Source: Acuticoccus sediminis
GTDB lineage: Bacteria; Pseudomonadota; Alphaproteobacteria; Rhizobiales; Amorphaceae
Reading direction: 5' to 3'
Assembly: GCF_003258595.1 (NCBI RefSeq)
Contig: NZ_QHHQ01000007.1
Span: 310,001 to 374,000, forward strand
DNA: 64,000 bases
Both the position numbers and the translations under genes were made by a program. The notes below the pieces were generated by a model. That model was not told the origin of the DNA and did not search any database. It was given only the letters and a program-made list of their open reading frames with translations. This document shows, in pieces, positions 7,768 to 16,373 of this stretch (position 1 is its first letter; every line of letters begins with the position of its first letter).

Positions 7768-10161
7768 CTACAGCAGGACGATGTGGTCGAGCGGATCGGT
7801 GAAGTGGAGAAGGCGGACCATGAAGTCCGCCGAGCCGTCGCCGTCGGTGTCGCCGCGCAGGATCGTCAGGTCGTCCTGAACGCTTGCGGTGAGCTCGCCG
7901 GCCGAGTGGCTGAAGTGGTCCACGAAGACGAAGTGCTGGTCGCCCGCCTCGGTCGTATCCGCATCGATCCGCTGCAGGTTGATCCGGTCGCGGCTCGAAA
8001 GATCGGTGATGACGTCGGCCGCTCCGGGCGCCGAATCGTCCGCCTTCGAGAAGCCGAAGATGTCGCCCGCCCGGCCGCCGGTGAGGCGGTCCCGGCCCGC
8101 GCCGCCGACGAGGTGGTCGCTACCCTCGCCGCCGAGGAGGACGTCGTCGCCGTCGTTGCCGACCAGCGTGTCGTCTCCCCCGCCGCCGTCGAGTGTGTCG
8201 GTGCCCTTGCCACCGTCGAGCGAGTCCATGCCGTCCTCGCCGGAGAGGCGGTCGGCGTCCTGGTTGCCCCGCAGCGTGTCGTCGCCCCGTCCGCCATGGA
8301 GCGCGTCGTCCTGGCGACCGCCGGAAAGGCTGTCGTCGCCAGCGTCGCCGATCAGCGAGTCGTTCCCGTTGCCGCCGCTCATGTCGTCGCCGGAAAGGTC
8401 CGAGGCGCCCCGGGGCGCCGAGCTGCGCAACAGGTCATCGCCCCGGCCGCCGATCAGCGTGTCGAAGTCGAAGCCCCCGGTCAGCGTGTCGTTGCCGACG
8501 TCGCCCATCAGGAGGTCCGGCGCGTCGCCGCCGCCGATCCGGTCGTTGCCGCGCCCGCCGTCGATGGTGTCACGGCCCTCGTCGCCGGTGAGCGTGTCGT
8601 CGCCGCCGTCGCCGAAGATCAGGTCGGCGCCCGCACCGCCCTGCGCGTGGTCGTTCCCGGAGCCGCCGTGGATGGTGTCCTTGCCGCCCTCGCCGACGAG
8701 GCGATCGTCGCCGCGGCCACCGTCGAGCTCGTCGTTGCCAAGTCCGCCCGCCAGCCGGTCGTCGTCGAGGCCGCCGGACAGGCTGTCGGCACCGTCGCCG
8801 CCCATGAGGTTGTCGTCGCCCGGTCCGCCCTGGATCGTGTCGTCGCCTGCCGCACCGTCGATCCAGTTGGCGGCATCGTCGCTGAGGATCAGGTCGGCGC
8901 CGGGGAGGGCGCGGATGGTGGGTGTGTCCGCGCCGACCTCGATGCGCGACATCGTCTGCTCGGTGAGGTCGACGACGGTCCCGTCGGCAAGCCTGATCTC
9001 GATGAGGTCCGCCGCGATCGCGCCGAGATCGGTGTCGTATGCGCCGGCGAGGGTGAGCGACGAGCCCCCTGCGACCTCGATGACGATATCGCGACCCGAG
9101 ACATGGAAGGCGAGATCCTCGGCACGGATCCCCGCGCCGAACTCGACGGTCGACATGCCCTGGGCAGCGTCGCCGGGGTCGCGTCCGGCCCCGGATCCGG
9201 CGAGGGTGTCGTGGCCGAACGCCCCGTCGAAGACGTAGGTGTCGTGCCCGGTGATGCCGTCGAGGATCTCGTCGGCCGGCCGGCTGACGATCCTGTCGTC
9301 GAGATGGGTTCCGGCGAGCGTGTCGACGCCCTCGCCGGTGAGGATGACGGGCATCGACAGGAGATCGATGACGGTTCCGTCGTCGAATTCGACGAGCAGC
9401 GTCTGCTCGGGGTGGTAGTCGAGCCGGTCCAGGTCGACGACCGTGACCTCGAGGCCCGACCCGAAGATGAGGCCAAGGTCCTTCCGGTCGGGATCGTCTC
9501 CATATTCGACGCCGGCAAACGCATCGAGCTGGCCGTATTGCAGCCTCATCTCGTCGGGTGACACGCCGGAGACGGCGATCCGCGCACTGCTGACGCGGAA
9601 GTCGCCCTGCCACTCGTCGACGACGGCATAATGGCGTGTCGATCCGTCCGGCGGTGCGGCGAACTCGTATCGGTCCTCGCCCTCCCATCCGCCGGCCAGG
9701 ATGGCGTCGTTGTCGCCGCCGACGAGAGTGTCACTCCCGTCGAACCCGAGTGCCCAGTCGACCCCCAGTGGTCCCGCACCCGAGACGACGCGGTCGCTCC
9801 AGAGGGTGCCGATGGTGAAGTCCTGGACATCGTAGAGATCGAGCGACGTGCCGTCGGCGAACGTTGCGATGTGATCGACCTGCCACTCGCTACTCGTGTA
9901 GCTCCTGATCAGGATGGTCCCGCCGGGAACGGTCGCCTGAAAGGCGAAATGGTACGCCGTGAGGCCGGTGACGCCGTCGGTCGCGAGGATATGCTCGAAC
10001 TCGGACGGCTCGATGCGCAGGACCGGTTCGAGGGTGAGGTCTGCGGCTGTCGTGTCGTCGAGGAAGTTGAGGGAAAGGCCGGAAAACCCTCCGCCGCCCC
10101 CGGCCGGGTAGCCATAGACCTCGATATGGCCGAAGGGGCCGTCGAACGTAAACTCTGACAT
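7768..10161 (-). CDS. RTX calcium-binding protein with serralysin-type C-terminal domain
   Basis: The first half of this 797-residue protein is a unique beta-rich region (FDGPFGHIEVYG..., several FDDGTVIDL strands). The second half is about twenty GGxGxDxLxGG nonapeptides. The C-terminal segment (QHFVFVDHFSHSAGELT, then GDTDGDGSADFMVRL and a hydrophobic IVLL end) matches the peptidase-M10 C-terminal domain that follows RTX repeats and carries the type I secretion signal. No HExxH protease motif is present, so this is not a serralysin. ATG 10161 is preferred because GGGAG lies 6 nt upstream; ATG 10167 abuts that GGGAG. A near-perfect 24-bp palindrome lies about 160 bp upstream. Confidence 0.88.
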   Translation of the reverse strand: MSEFTFDGPFGHIEVYGYPAGGGGGFSGLSLNFLDDTTAADLTLEPVLRIEPSEFEHILATDGVTGLTAYHFAFQATVPGGTILIRSYTSSEWQVDHIATFADGTSLDLYDVQDFTIGTLWSDRVVSGAGPLGVDWALGFDGSDTLVGGDNDAILAGGWEGEDRYEFAAPPDGSTRHYAVVDEWQGDFRVSSARIAVSGVSPDEMRLQYGQLDAFAGVEYGDDPDRKDLGLIFGSGLEVTVVDLDRLDYHPEQTLLVEFDDGTVIDLLSMPVILTGEGVDTLAGTHLDDRIVSRPADEILDGITGHDTYVFDGAFGHDTLAGSGAGRDPGDAAQGMSTVEFGAGIRAEDLAFHVSGRDIVIEVAGGSSLTLAGAYDTDLGAIAADLIEIRLADGTVVDLTEQTMSRIEVGADTPTIRALPGADLILSDDAANWIDGAAGDDTIQGGPGDDNLMGGDGADSLSGGLDDDRLAGGLGNDELDGGRGDDRLVGEGGKDTIHGGSGNDHAQGGAGADLIFGDGGDDTLTGDEGRDTIDGGRGNDRIGGGDAPDLLMGDVGNDTLTGGFDFDTLIGGRGDDLLRSSAPRGASDLSGDDMSGGNGNDSLIGDAGDDSLSGGRQDDALHGGRGDDTLRGNQDADRLSGEDGMDSLDGGKGTDTLDGGGGDDTLVGNDGDDVLLGGEGSDHLVGGAGRDRLTGGRAGDIFGFSKADDSAPGAADVITDLSSRDRINLQRIDADTTEAGDQHFVFVDHFSHSAGELTASVQDDLTILRGDTDGDGSADFMVRLLHFTDPLDHIVLL

Positions 10162-10794
10162 CGCCATCTCCCGTCGCACCGTCCCGCGGAGGCATCCCGG
10201 CACGCCGACTATTGGCGGCCGCCCCGTCGATCCCGATCGCAAGGATGCAATCCGCTCCGCGGCCAGCCGCTTGATCCACCCGATCCTTCGCCGTGTGCGG
10301 GGCGGACTTCACCATTAGAATACCGTTTGTGCACAAAGGGTATCCGACGCTTGCCCTTATGAGGGCGATATTTCAGGCATCCCAGTTTTTCTCGCCCGGC
10401 ATAGTCCGAGCCTGGGCTGGTCGAGTCTAGGGAGAAATCGCCGGGCGACGCTCAATCGTCCCGCATCGCGTCGCGCTCGCGGCCCTGATGTGCACAGAAA
10501 TCGCCAGTTTCCACGCCCCATCAGCGAGATTCCGGGAGCGCCATCTCGTGTTGTAGGGGCGAGATCCGGCGAATTCTGCTGTGAGAATATGTGTCCCACC
10601 GAAGGATGGGCGAGCAGCCGGAAGAGGAAATGCCACGTGGCAGCCGTCGGGCGCCAGATTGACAGATTCAGGTCCAGAATTGTCGAGAGGATAACAAAAC
10701 CGTGACTTGATGCATAATGCGGTGAGTGGAACTGTGTTCGAGCATTTTTGCATAAGCTATTTCATGGCGCATCCGCCACGCGGAGGATCCCTCC
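10162..10794. other. Divergent intergenic region between two RTX genes
   Basis: About 630 bp, visibly poorer in GC than its surroundings, with promoters firing in both directions. The outstanding element is the palindrome at 10320-10343. The stretch near 10690-10760 (CTTGATGCATAATGCG, TTTTTGCATAAGC) is AT-rich and likely holds the promoter of the plus-strand RTX gene. No credible gene was found here. Confidence 0.5.
10320..10343. promoter_or_regulatory. 24-bp near-perfect palindrome, probable operator
   Basis: The left half ATACCGTTTGTG and right half CACAAAGGGTAT are complementary at 11 of 12 positions; the only mismatch is at 10325/10338. The core TTTGTGCACAAA is perfect. It lies about 160 bp upstream of the minus-strand RTX start at 10161 and about 450 bp upstream of the plus-strand RTX gene. 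A dimeric regulator site is the likeliest role. Confidence 0.55.
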
Positions 10795-12729
10795 TTGGCT
10801 TTGAACTACGCCCTCGCGTTCGCCACGACAGATGCCCAAAGTATCTGGGGGGCGGGAGGGCCAACGGAGATCCGGGGCGGCGATACGATCGTCCATACGT
10901 ATTCTGCCGCCTACAGTCCGGTCGACTATTCGGATTTCCTCGGAAACTACGCGTCGATGAGGTTGAGCGCCGGCGTCACTCCCGGCTTCGCCTACAGTTA
11001 CGAGGTCGATCCCGGCACCTATACCTCGAACCTGCGCTACAGTGCGTCGATCGACGTGCCCTCCAGCGCGCCTGACATCGGCGGCGACTTCGCCCTGTCG
11101 GGCGTCAGCGACCTCGTCGGGGGGCTGTTCGAGACGACCTCGCCGACCATCAAGGCCGCGGTCGACCTGATGCTGGGTGTCGATCTAGACCTTGCCCTGA
11201 AGGTCGGGAACAATAGCATTTTTGGCGATATCCGGCTCATCAACTCGACCTTCAACATCGTCGACGAGCCGGCGGTCCCGAGCAACCTCATCACCATCGA
11301 CGGCCTCGAGGTGACCCTGTTCAAGGACTTCCTCGACGCCTTCTCCGGCCTGTCCGATGCGTCCGGCAACGCCGCCCTCGCGGTCACCGATTTCCTCTAC
11401 GACCAGCTCTATACGTTCGACCTCGGCGAGGTGAACGTCGCGCTCAATGCCGTCGCGCCCACCGGCGCCGGCGTGACCGTCACCTACGACAACCTGACCG
11501 CCTCCTTCGGCCGCAACGGCGTGTCGACGGAAGTGGCCGACCTCGGCGTGAACATCCCCGTCGTCGACACCAGCACGGGCCCGGACGGCGATGCGTTCGA
11601 CAGCCGCGGCGAGGACGACTTCTTCGATGTCGACGCCGACCTCGACGCGCTGATTCCGGTCCTGCCCGTCGGCGACGTCAGCCTCGGGACCAACGTCGCC
11701 GAGCTCACACTGACCGGCTACGACGTCGACTTCGGGCCGGACATCAACCTCTACCAGGAGTTCGAGTTTCTGCCCGAGCTCTACGTCGGGTTCGAGACCG
11801 ACAAGGCGGTCAGCGTCGACGGCGAGCTCGTCCGGTCCTTCAAGGTCGCGCTCGACGATCTCGCCTCGCTCACCCTGTCGCTCGACGACGCGACGACCTT
11901 CACACCGACCTTTTCGGTCGGCGGCACGCTCCGCTCCGAAACCGGCTTCGCCTTCGACGTCGACTTCACCATCGAGGGGCTGAGCGCGGCGGTGCGGCTG
12001 GGGTTTGCGACGTTGTCCACGCCGTCCCTGTTCTCCGGCAGCCTGCCGTTCGACATCGCCGACCTCTCGCTCTTCGACGAGATCTTCTCCGTCGCCGGGT
12101 TCAATGCTGTCGAGGACAGCGCCTTCACGATCGTCCCGCAGATCCCGGTCACCGACGGGGACGACGACCAGCTCGGCACGACCGCCGGCGACGAGGTCGA
12201 TGCGCTGCGGGGCAACGACACGATCCGGGGCCTGCTGGGCGACGACACCATCGAGGGCTCGGGCGGCGACGACCGCCTCGTCGGCGACAAGGGCTTCGAC
12301 TGGCTGGACGGCGGCAGCGGGTTCGACAACCTGATCGGCGGGAACCAGGCCGACACCCTCGTCGGCGGCAACGGGCAGGATACGCTTCTCGGCGGCGAGG
12401 GGCGCGATGAACTCTTCGGCGGCATCGGGCGCGACCGGCTGAACGGCGGCGAGGCGGCCGACATCATCGATGGCGGCGAGTTCGACGACATACTCATCGG
12501 CGGCGGCGGCAAGGACCGGTTCGTCCTCCACGTCGACGGCGGGCGCGACCGCGTCATGGACTTCGAGCTCAACGAGCGCCTCGACGTGTCCGACTTCGAC
12601 CTGACGTTCCGTGAGCTCGACGTGTTCGACCGGCGCGGCAACACCGTCGTCCTCGGCGACGGCGGCCTCGAGGTGGTGCTCGTCGGCTTCGACGTCGACG
12701 ATCTCTCCGGCAAGCACTTCGTCTTCTGA
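10795..12729 (+). CDS. RTX calcium-binding protein with long unique N-terminal region
   Basis: Residues 1 to about 450 of this 644-residue acidic protein form a unique beta-strand-rich region without a Sec signal. Residues of about 455-560 carry roughly ten Gly/Asp nonapeptides (GGDDRLVGDKG, GGNGQDTLLGG and similar). The end (FVLHVDGGRDRVMDFELNE, then VVLVGFDVDDLSGKHFVF) fits an RTX type I secretion C-terminus. TTG 10795 is chosen because GGAGG sits 8 nt upstream; the TTG at 10801 is an alternative. It diverges from the RTX gene at 7768-10161 and is convergent with the next SDR. The role is unknown; the N-terminal region does not resemble an enzyme I recognise. Confidence 0.85.
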   Translation: MALNYALAFATTDAQSIWGAGGPTEIRGGDTIVHTYSAAYSPVDYSDFLGNYASMRLSAGVTPGFAYSYEVDPGTYTSNLRYSASIDVPSSAPDIGGDFALSGVSDLVGGLFETTSPTIKAAVDLMLGVDLDLALKVGNNSIFGDIRLINSTFNIVDEPAVPSNLITIDGLEVTLFKDFLDAFSGLSDASGNAALAVTDFLYDQLYTFDLGEVNVALNAVAPTGAGVTVTYDNLTASFGRNGVSTEVADLGVNIPVVDTSTGPDGDAFDSRGEDDFFDVDADLDALIPVLPVGDVSLGTNVAELTLTGYDVDFGPDINLYQEFEFLPELYVGFETDKAVSVDGELVRSFKVALDDLASLTLSLDDATTFTPTFSVGGTLRSETGFAFDVDFTIEGLSAAVRLGFATLSTPSLFSGSLPFDIADLSLFDEIFSVAGFNAVEDSAFTIVPQIPVTDGDDDQLGTTAGDEVDALRGNDTIRGLLGDDTIEGSGGDDRLVGDKGFDWLDGGSGFDNLIGGNQADTLVGGNGQDTLLGGEGRDELFGGIGRDRLNGGEAADIIDGGEFDDILIGGGGKDRFVLHVDGGRDRVMDFELNERLDVSDFDLTFRELDVFDRRGNTVVLGDGGLEVVLVGFDVDDLSGKHFVF

Positions 12730-12737
12730 TGTGGCAC

Positions 12738-12757
12738 CGCCCGGGACGATCCGGGCG
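12738..12757. terminator. Hairpin between convergent RTX and SDR genes
   Basis: CGCCCGG (12738-12744) pairs with CCGGGCG (12751-12757) over a 6-nt loop, in the 62-bp gap between two gene ends. Confidence 0.5.
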
Positions 12758-12791
12758 CCGGGATGTCACGGCGGATGCGGACCGGCGGGCT

Positions 12792-13574
12792 TCAGAAGCG
12801 GCCGCAGTCGACCTTCATCTTGTCGCCGGTGATCGCGGAGGAGAGGTCGGAGGCGTAGTAGAGCGCCGCGCGGGCGACCTCCTCCGGCTCGACCCATCGC
12901 TTCAGCGCGGCCACGTCGGTGTAGGCGGCGCGCTCGATCTCCTCCGCCGGGCGCCCCTCCGCGGCAGCGCGGCGGGCGAGGATCGCGGCCATGTTCTCGC
13001 CCCGGACCGCGCCGGGCAGCAGCGCGTTGACGCGCACGCCGGAGGGCCCCAGCTCGCGGGCGAGCGTCTCGGTGATGCCGACGAGGGCGAACTTCGTCGC
13101 CACGTAGGCCGAGCGCATCGGGTAACCCTCGATCCCCATCAGCGAGGACATGTTGATGATCGACCCGGAACGTTGGGCCGTCATCATCCGCGCGGCGTGC
13201 TGCAGGCAGTGCATCGCGCCGAAGAGGTTGATCTGCGCGCAACGCACCCACTCGCCCATGTCGACCTCGGCGACCGGGGCGATCGGCCCCGGCCCGCCGG
13301 CGTTGTTGACGAGGACGTCGAGCCGGCCGAACCGCGCCTCGATCTTGCCGAAGAGCGCCGCAACGTCGGCCGCGTCCGAGACGTCGGCCGAATGGGCGAC
13401 GCCGCCGATCTCCGCCGCGATCGCCTCGATGGGCGCGCTGCGGCGGCCGGCGACGACCACCGTCGCGCCGACCTGCGCGAAGAGGCGCGCGACGGCGGCG
13501 CCGATGCCGGTGCCGCCCCCTGTGACGAGGGCGACCTTGCCGTCGAGGCGGGCGAGAGAGGATGGGGTGGTCAT
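12792..13574 (-). CDS. SDR family oxidoreductase
   Basis: This is a 260-residue classical SDR with the cofactor loop TGGGTGIG (residues 18-25), NNAGG near 91, an SSLMGIEG serine segment and YVATK as the catalytic YxxxK. It ends GDKMKVDCGRF. It is the last gene of a minus-strand operon: its ATG overlaps the TGA of the flavoprotein oxidase by 4 bp, so it is translationally coupled. In that setting it probably oxidises a hydroxyl intermediate of the pathway run by the dehydrogenase and DapA-like enzyme. The substrate is not visible from sequence. Confidence 0.9.
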   Translation of the reverse strand: MTTPSSLARLDGKVALVTGGGTGIGAAVARLFAQVGATVVVAGRRSAPIEAIAAEIGGVAHSADVSDAADVAALFGKIEARFGRLDVLVNNAGGPGPIAPVAEVDMGEWVRCAQINLFGAMHCLQHAARMMTAQRSGSIINMSSLMGIEGYPMRSAYVATKFALVGITETLARELGPSGVRVNALLPGAVRGENMAAILARRAAAEGRPAEEIERAAYTDVAALKRWVEPEEVARAALYYASDLSSAITGDKMKVDCGRF

Positions 13575-14668
13575 GACGGCTCCGGAAAGGGGCGGCCGGG
13601 ATCGAACAGTGGCAGCTCGGGTTCCCGGCCCAGGATGAAGTCGCCCATCAGCCGCCCGATGTAGGGGCCGATCGTATAGCCCCCCCTGACGCAGCCGAGG
13701 ACGAACGCGTTCGGGACGCACGGCAGCGCCCCGGCGAGGGGGTAGAAGTCGGGAACATGGGCCTCGAACCCGGTCCAGCTCCGCACGATGCGCACCGCGC
13801 CGAGGGCGGGAAGCACGAAGGAGGCGAGGGCGAGGTTGCCGGCGACGCTCTCCGCCAGCGCCTCGCCGCGTCCCTCCTGCGGCGTGCCCCGCCCCTGCCA
13901 GCCGCCGCCGACGAGAATCGAGCCGTTGGCCTTCTGCTTCATGGTGAGGAGGCCCGTCGCGTGGCCGATCACACTGCCGATCAGCGGGGCGGAGCGCTCC
14001 GTCACGGTGACCGTGTTGACCCGTGCGTGCACCGGTAGATCGACGTCCAGCATGGCGGCGAGCGGCTTCAGCCACGCACCGGCGGCGAGGAGCAGGCGGG
14101 GCGCCGCAAAGGTGGCGCCGGACGTCTCGACCGCAAAGCCGTCACCTGTCCGCCGCAGGGCCCGGACCGGAGCGCTCTCGTGAACGGGGATGCCGGCCTC
14201 GCGCAGGCGGCCGCGGAAAAAGCGGCCGGTGAGCGAGGAATTCGCGTCGCCGTCGAGCGGGCAAAAGCTCGCGGCGACGACCCGGTCCGACAGCCCCGGC
14301 TCCGCCGCGGCAAGTGTTGCGGGGGCGACGAACTCGATGGGCGCGCCCGCCTCCCTTTTCAATCTCTGACGGGCGTGGAGCAGGTCGGCCTCGCTGTCGG
14401 TGAAGGCCAGCGTGTAGCCGCCCGTCCGGCGGAAGCCGACCGCGGGGCCGTAGGACTCCCATTCGCGATGGCCGCGCAGGGCGTAGTCCATGAGGCCGAC
14501 CCGCTTGATCTGCAGCGACAGCGTGCCGGCGTTGACGCCCGAGGCACCCTGACCGACGTCGCCCGCCTCGATGAGAAGCGGTTTCATCCCGCCCTCGGCG
14601 AGACGCAGCGCGGCGGCGCAGCCGAGGATGCCCCCGCCGACGACGACGATGTCCGCGTCGCCCGTCAT
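13571..14668 (-). CDS. FAD-dependent D-amino-acid-oxidase-type subunit (DadA/LhpB/HcnC-like)
   Basis: This 365-residue flavoprotein has a dinucleotide fold at the N-terminus (IVVVGGGILGCAAALRLAEGG, residues 7-27, with the acidic ribose ligand in LLIEAG). It also has the DAO-family C-terminal substrate/FAD region (SWTGFEAHVPDFYPLAGALP, then GGYTIGP). It overlaps both neighbours by 4 bp, between the BFD-domain subunit and the SDR. Together with the next two genes it forms the subunit set of membrane-linked heteromeric dehydrogenases such as opine oxidase, hydrogen cyanide synthase HcnABC and D-hydroxyproline dehydrogenase. The DapA-family neighbour favours an amino-acid or imino-acid substrate. 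The start MTGDADIVVV replaces a longer Arg-rich extension. Confidence 0.88.
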   Translation of the reverse strand: MTGDADIVVVGGGILGCAAALRLAEGGMKPLLIEAGDVGQGASGVNAGTLSLQIKRVGLMDYALRGHREWESYGPAVGFRRTGGYTLAFTDSEADLLHARQRLKREAGAPIEFVAPATLAAAEPGLSDRVVAASFCPLDGDANSSLTGRFFRGRLREAGIPVHESAPVRALRRTGDGFAVETSGATFAAPRLLLAAGAWLKPLAAMLDVDLPVHARVNTVTVTERSAPLIGSVIGHATGLLTMKQKANGSILVGGGWQGRGTPQEGRGEALAESVAGNLALASFVLPALGAVRIVRSWTGFEAHVPDFYPLAGALPCVPNAFVLGCVRGGYTIGPYIGRLMGDFILGREPELPLFDPGRPFPEPS

Positions 14669-16083
14669 AGCGGCGCGGGCTGCCGGATCGGCAGGTCCTC
14701 GTACCGGAAGCCGGAGGCGAGCGCGGAGACCGGCACCGGCGTCAGCGGCGGCCGCACCGAGGGAGGGCGGACCGTCTCCACGGGCACGTCGCGCACTGCG
14801 GCGATGATGGACATGATCGCCGTGCTGCAAACCCTGCCGCCGCACGGCCCCATCCCTGCGCGGGTGCCGGACTTCACGGCGCCGCAGGTCCCGGCGCCCG
14901 AGGCGATCTCGTCCTCGATGGCACCGCGCGTCACGCCTTCGCAGCGGCAGACGATCGTCTCGGCCGTTGCCAGCGCGGCGAGGCCCGGCCGTGGGCGCGA
15001 CAGGGACGCCATCGCGGCCCCGAAGCGGGCCGCCCGGCGGTGGCGCCGGATGAGTGCGTCAGAAGGGCCGTCGCCATGGCCCGATGCCGCCGCCGCGGCC
15101 CGGCCGGCGATCTCGCCGGAGAGCGGCGCGGCGAGCGCGCCGCGAACCGCTGCGCCGTCGCCGCAGACGAAGAGGCCGTCGACCATGGTGGAGCCGTCCG
15201 CTCCGGCCTCGAGGCACCACGACCCCGCGACCGCGTCGCGCTGCACGCCGATCCCGGCGAGCCGGCCGGGCTCGACATTCGGGAGGAGGCCATGGCCGAT
15301 AACGCACGTGTCGGCGCTGAAATGCCGGGCGGTGCCGACGGCCCGGTGGTCGGCGTCGACGCGGCGGACGACGACACCGTCGACCCGGTCACGGCCGGTG
15401 GCTGCGGTCACCGTGTGGCGCCAGAGGACGGGGACCCCGGCGAGGGCGAGATCGGCGAGCCAGCGCGCCCCCCGGACGGCGAGTCGCGGCTGCCGGGCCA
15501 TGGCGGGGAGGGCGGCCAGCCAGTCCGACCGGCTGTTGGCCGTGACGACGGCCGCGACCTCGCCGCCGAGCCGGCGGACCTCGCTCGCCACGAAGAAGAC
15601 GAGCGGCCCGGTCCCGCAGACGACGACACGCCGTCCCGGCGCGACCTGATCGCGCTTCATCGTCGCCGTCGCACCGGCGAGACCGACGACGCCGGGCGTC
15701 GTCCAGCCCGGGAAGGGCTGCACGAACTCGCGCGCGCCGGCCGCGAGGATCAGCTTGCGGGCGCGCAGGGTGGCGACGGCACCGTCCGCCAGCAGGTGGA
15801 GCGTCCAGAGCCCGTCGTGCCGTTCGATGGACCAGACCCGCGTCGACGGCATCCGTTCCACGGGGGAGGCGGCGACGGCTCCACGCAGCGCGTCGCCCGC
15901 GAGGCTTTCCGGTGTCGCGGGAGCGGAGAGGATCGCGGCCGACTTCGCGCGCCAGACCTGCCCGCCGGGCGCGGGCTGATCGTCGATGAGCGTGACCGCC
16001 GCACCGGCATTCGCGGCCGCCAGCGCCGCATGAGCGCCGGCCGGACCCGCGCCGAGGACCGCGATGTCCACCGCCCCGCTCAT
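14665..16083 (-). CDS. NAD(P)/FAD oxidoreductase subunit with C-terminal BFD-type [2Fe-2S] domain (OoxA/HcnB/LhpE-like)
   Basis: This 472-residue protein has an N-terminal FAD loop GAGPAG near residue 10 and a second nucleotide-binding region (VVVCGTGPLVFFVASEVRRLGG) mid-protein. Its C-terminal cysteine cluster (CRCEG, followed about 30 residues later by GMGPCGGRVC) is typical of BFD-like [2Fe-2S] domains. The expected role is electron transfer between the flavin oxidase subunit and the small ferredoxin subunit encoded next door. ATGA overlaps at both ends indicate strict stoichiometric co-translation. ATG 16083 is chosen because it overlaps the TGA of the small subunit. The partner set is diagnostic of a three-component dehydrogenase. 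Confidence 0.88.
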   Translation of the reverse strand: MSGAVDIAVLGAGPAGAHAALAAANAGAAVTLIDDQPAPGGQVWRAKSAAILSAPATPESLAGDALRGAVAASPVERMPSTRVWSIERHDGLWTLHLLADGAVATLRARKLILAAGAREFVQPFPGWTTPGVVGLAGATATMKRDQVAPGRRVVVCGTGPLVFFVASEVRRLGGEVAAVVTANSRSDWLAALPAMARQPRLAVRGARWLADLALAGVPVLWRHTVTAATGRDRVDGVVVRRVDADHRAVGTARHFSADTCVIGHGLLPNVEPGRLAGIGVQRDAVAGSWCLEAGADGSTMVDGLFVCGDGAAVRGALAAPLSGEIAGRAAAAASGHGDGPSDALIRRHRRAARFGAAMASLSRPRPGLAALATAETIVCRCEGVTRGAIEDEIASGAGTCGAVKSGTRAGMGPCGGRVCSTAIMSIIAAVRDVPVETVRPPSVRPPLTPVPVSALASGFRYEDLPIRQPAPL

Positions 16084-16373
16084 CGCCCTGACGGGACCCG
16101 CTCGAGCACCATGCCGGGCCGGACGGAGAGGCGGCAGCTCTCCATCCGCGCGCCGTCCAGCAGGACGACGCACTCCTGGCAGACGCCGATGGCGCAGAAG
16201 ACGCCGCGCGGTCCGCCGTCGCCGGGGCCCTCGCGCAGCGCGAGCCGGCCGGCGCGCGAAAGGGCGGCGGCGACCGTCTCCCCGTCGTGACCCGCCACGG
16301 CGGCGCCGTCGAAGGTGAACTCCACTTCGGCGCTCCGGCGGATCTGCCCGGACTGGTCGGCGATCAGCCTCAC
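16080..16373 (-). CDS. Small (2Fe-2S) ferredoxin-like subunit (HcnA/LhpF-like)
   Basis: This 97-residue protein belongs to the Fer2_4 type. The cluster ligands are visible as C-x4-C-x2-C (CAIGVCQEC) with a fourth cysteine twelve residues later (MESC). It begins at GTG 16373, which overlaps the TGA of the DapA-family gene (GTGA), and its own stop overlaps the next ATG. It is the third subunit of the flavin/iron-sulfur dehydrogenase. Without an ATG start the gene is easily missed or called too long; the upstream codons of the same frame are out-of-frame DapA sequence. Confidence 0.85.
   Translation of the reverse strand: MRLIADQSGQIRRSAEVEFTFDGAAVAGHDGETVAAALSRAGRLALREGPGDGGPRGVFCAIGVCQECVVLLDGARMESCRLSVRPGMVLERVPSGR

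Noticed and set aside
7444-9561. 705-codon open frame on the plus strand
   Set aside because: It covers the small exported gene in another frame and then the antisense of an RTX gene. Composition is Val/Ala/Asp repeats reflecting the RTX codons.
7768-10161. Serralysin-type metalloprotease
   Set aside because: The C-terminal domain is similar, but no HExxHxxGxxH zinc motif is present anywhere in the protein.
14665-16373. Hydrogen cyanide synthase (HcnABC)
   Set aside because: The subunit architecture fits, but the same architecture is shared with opine and D-hydroxyproline dehydrogenases. The DapA-family, SMP-30 and transport neighbours point to catabolism rather than cyanide production.
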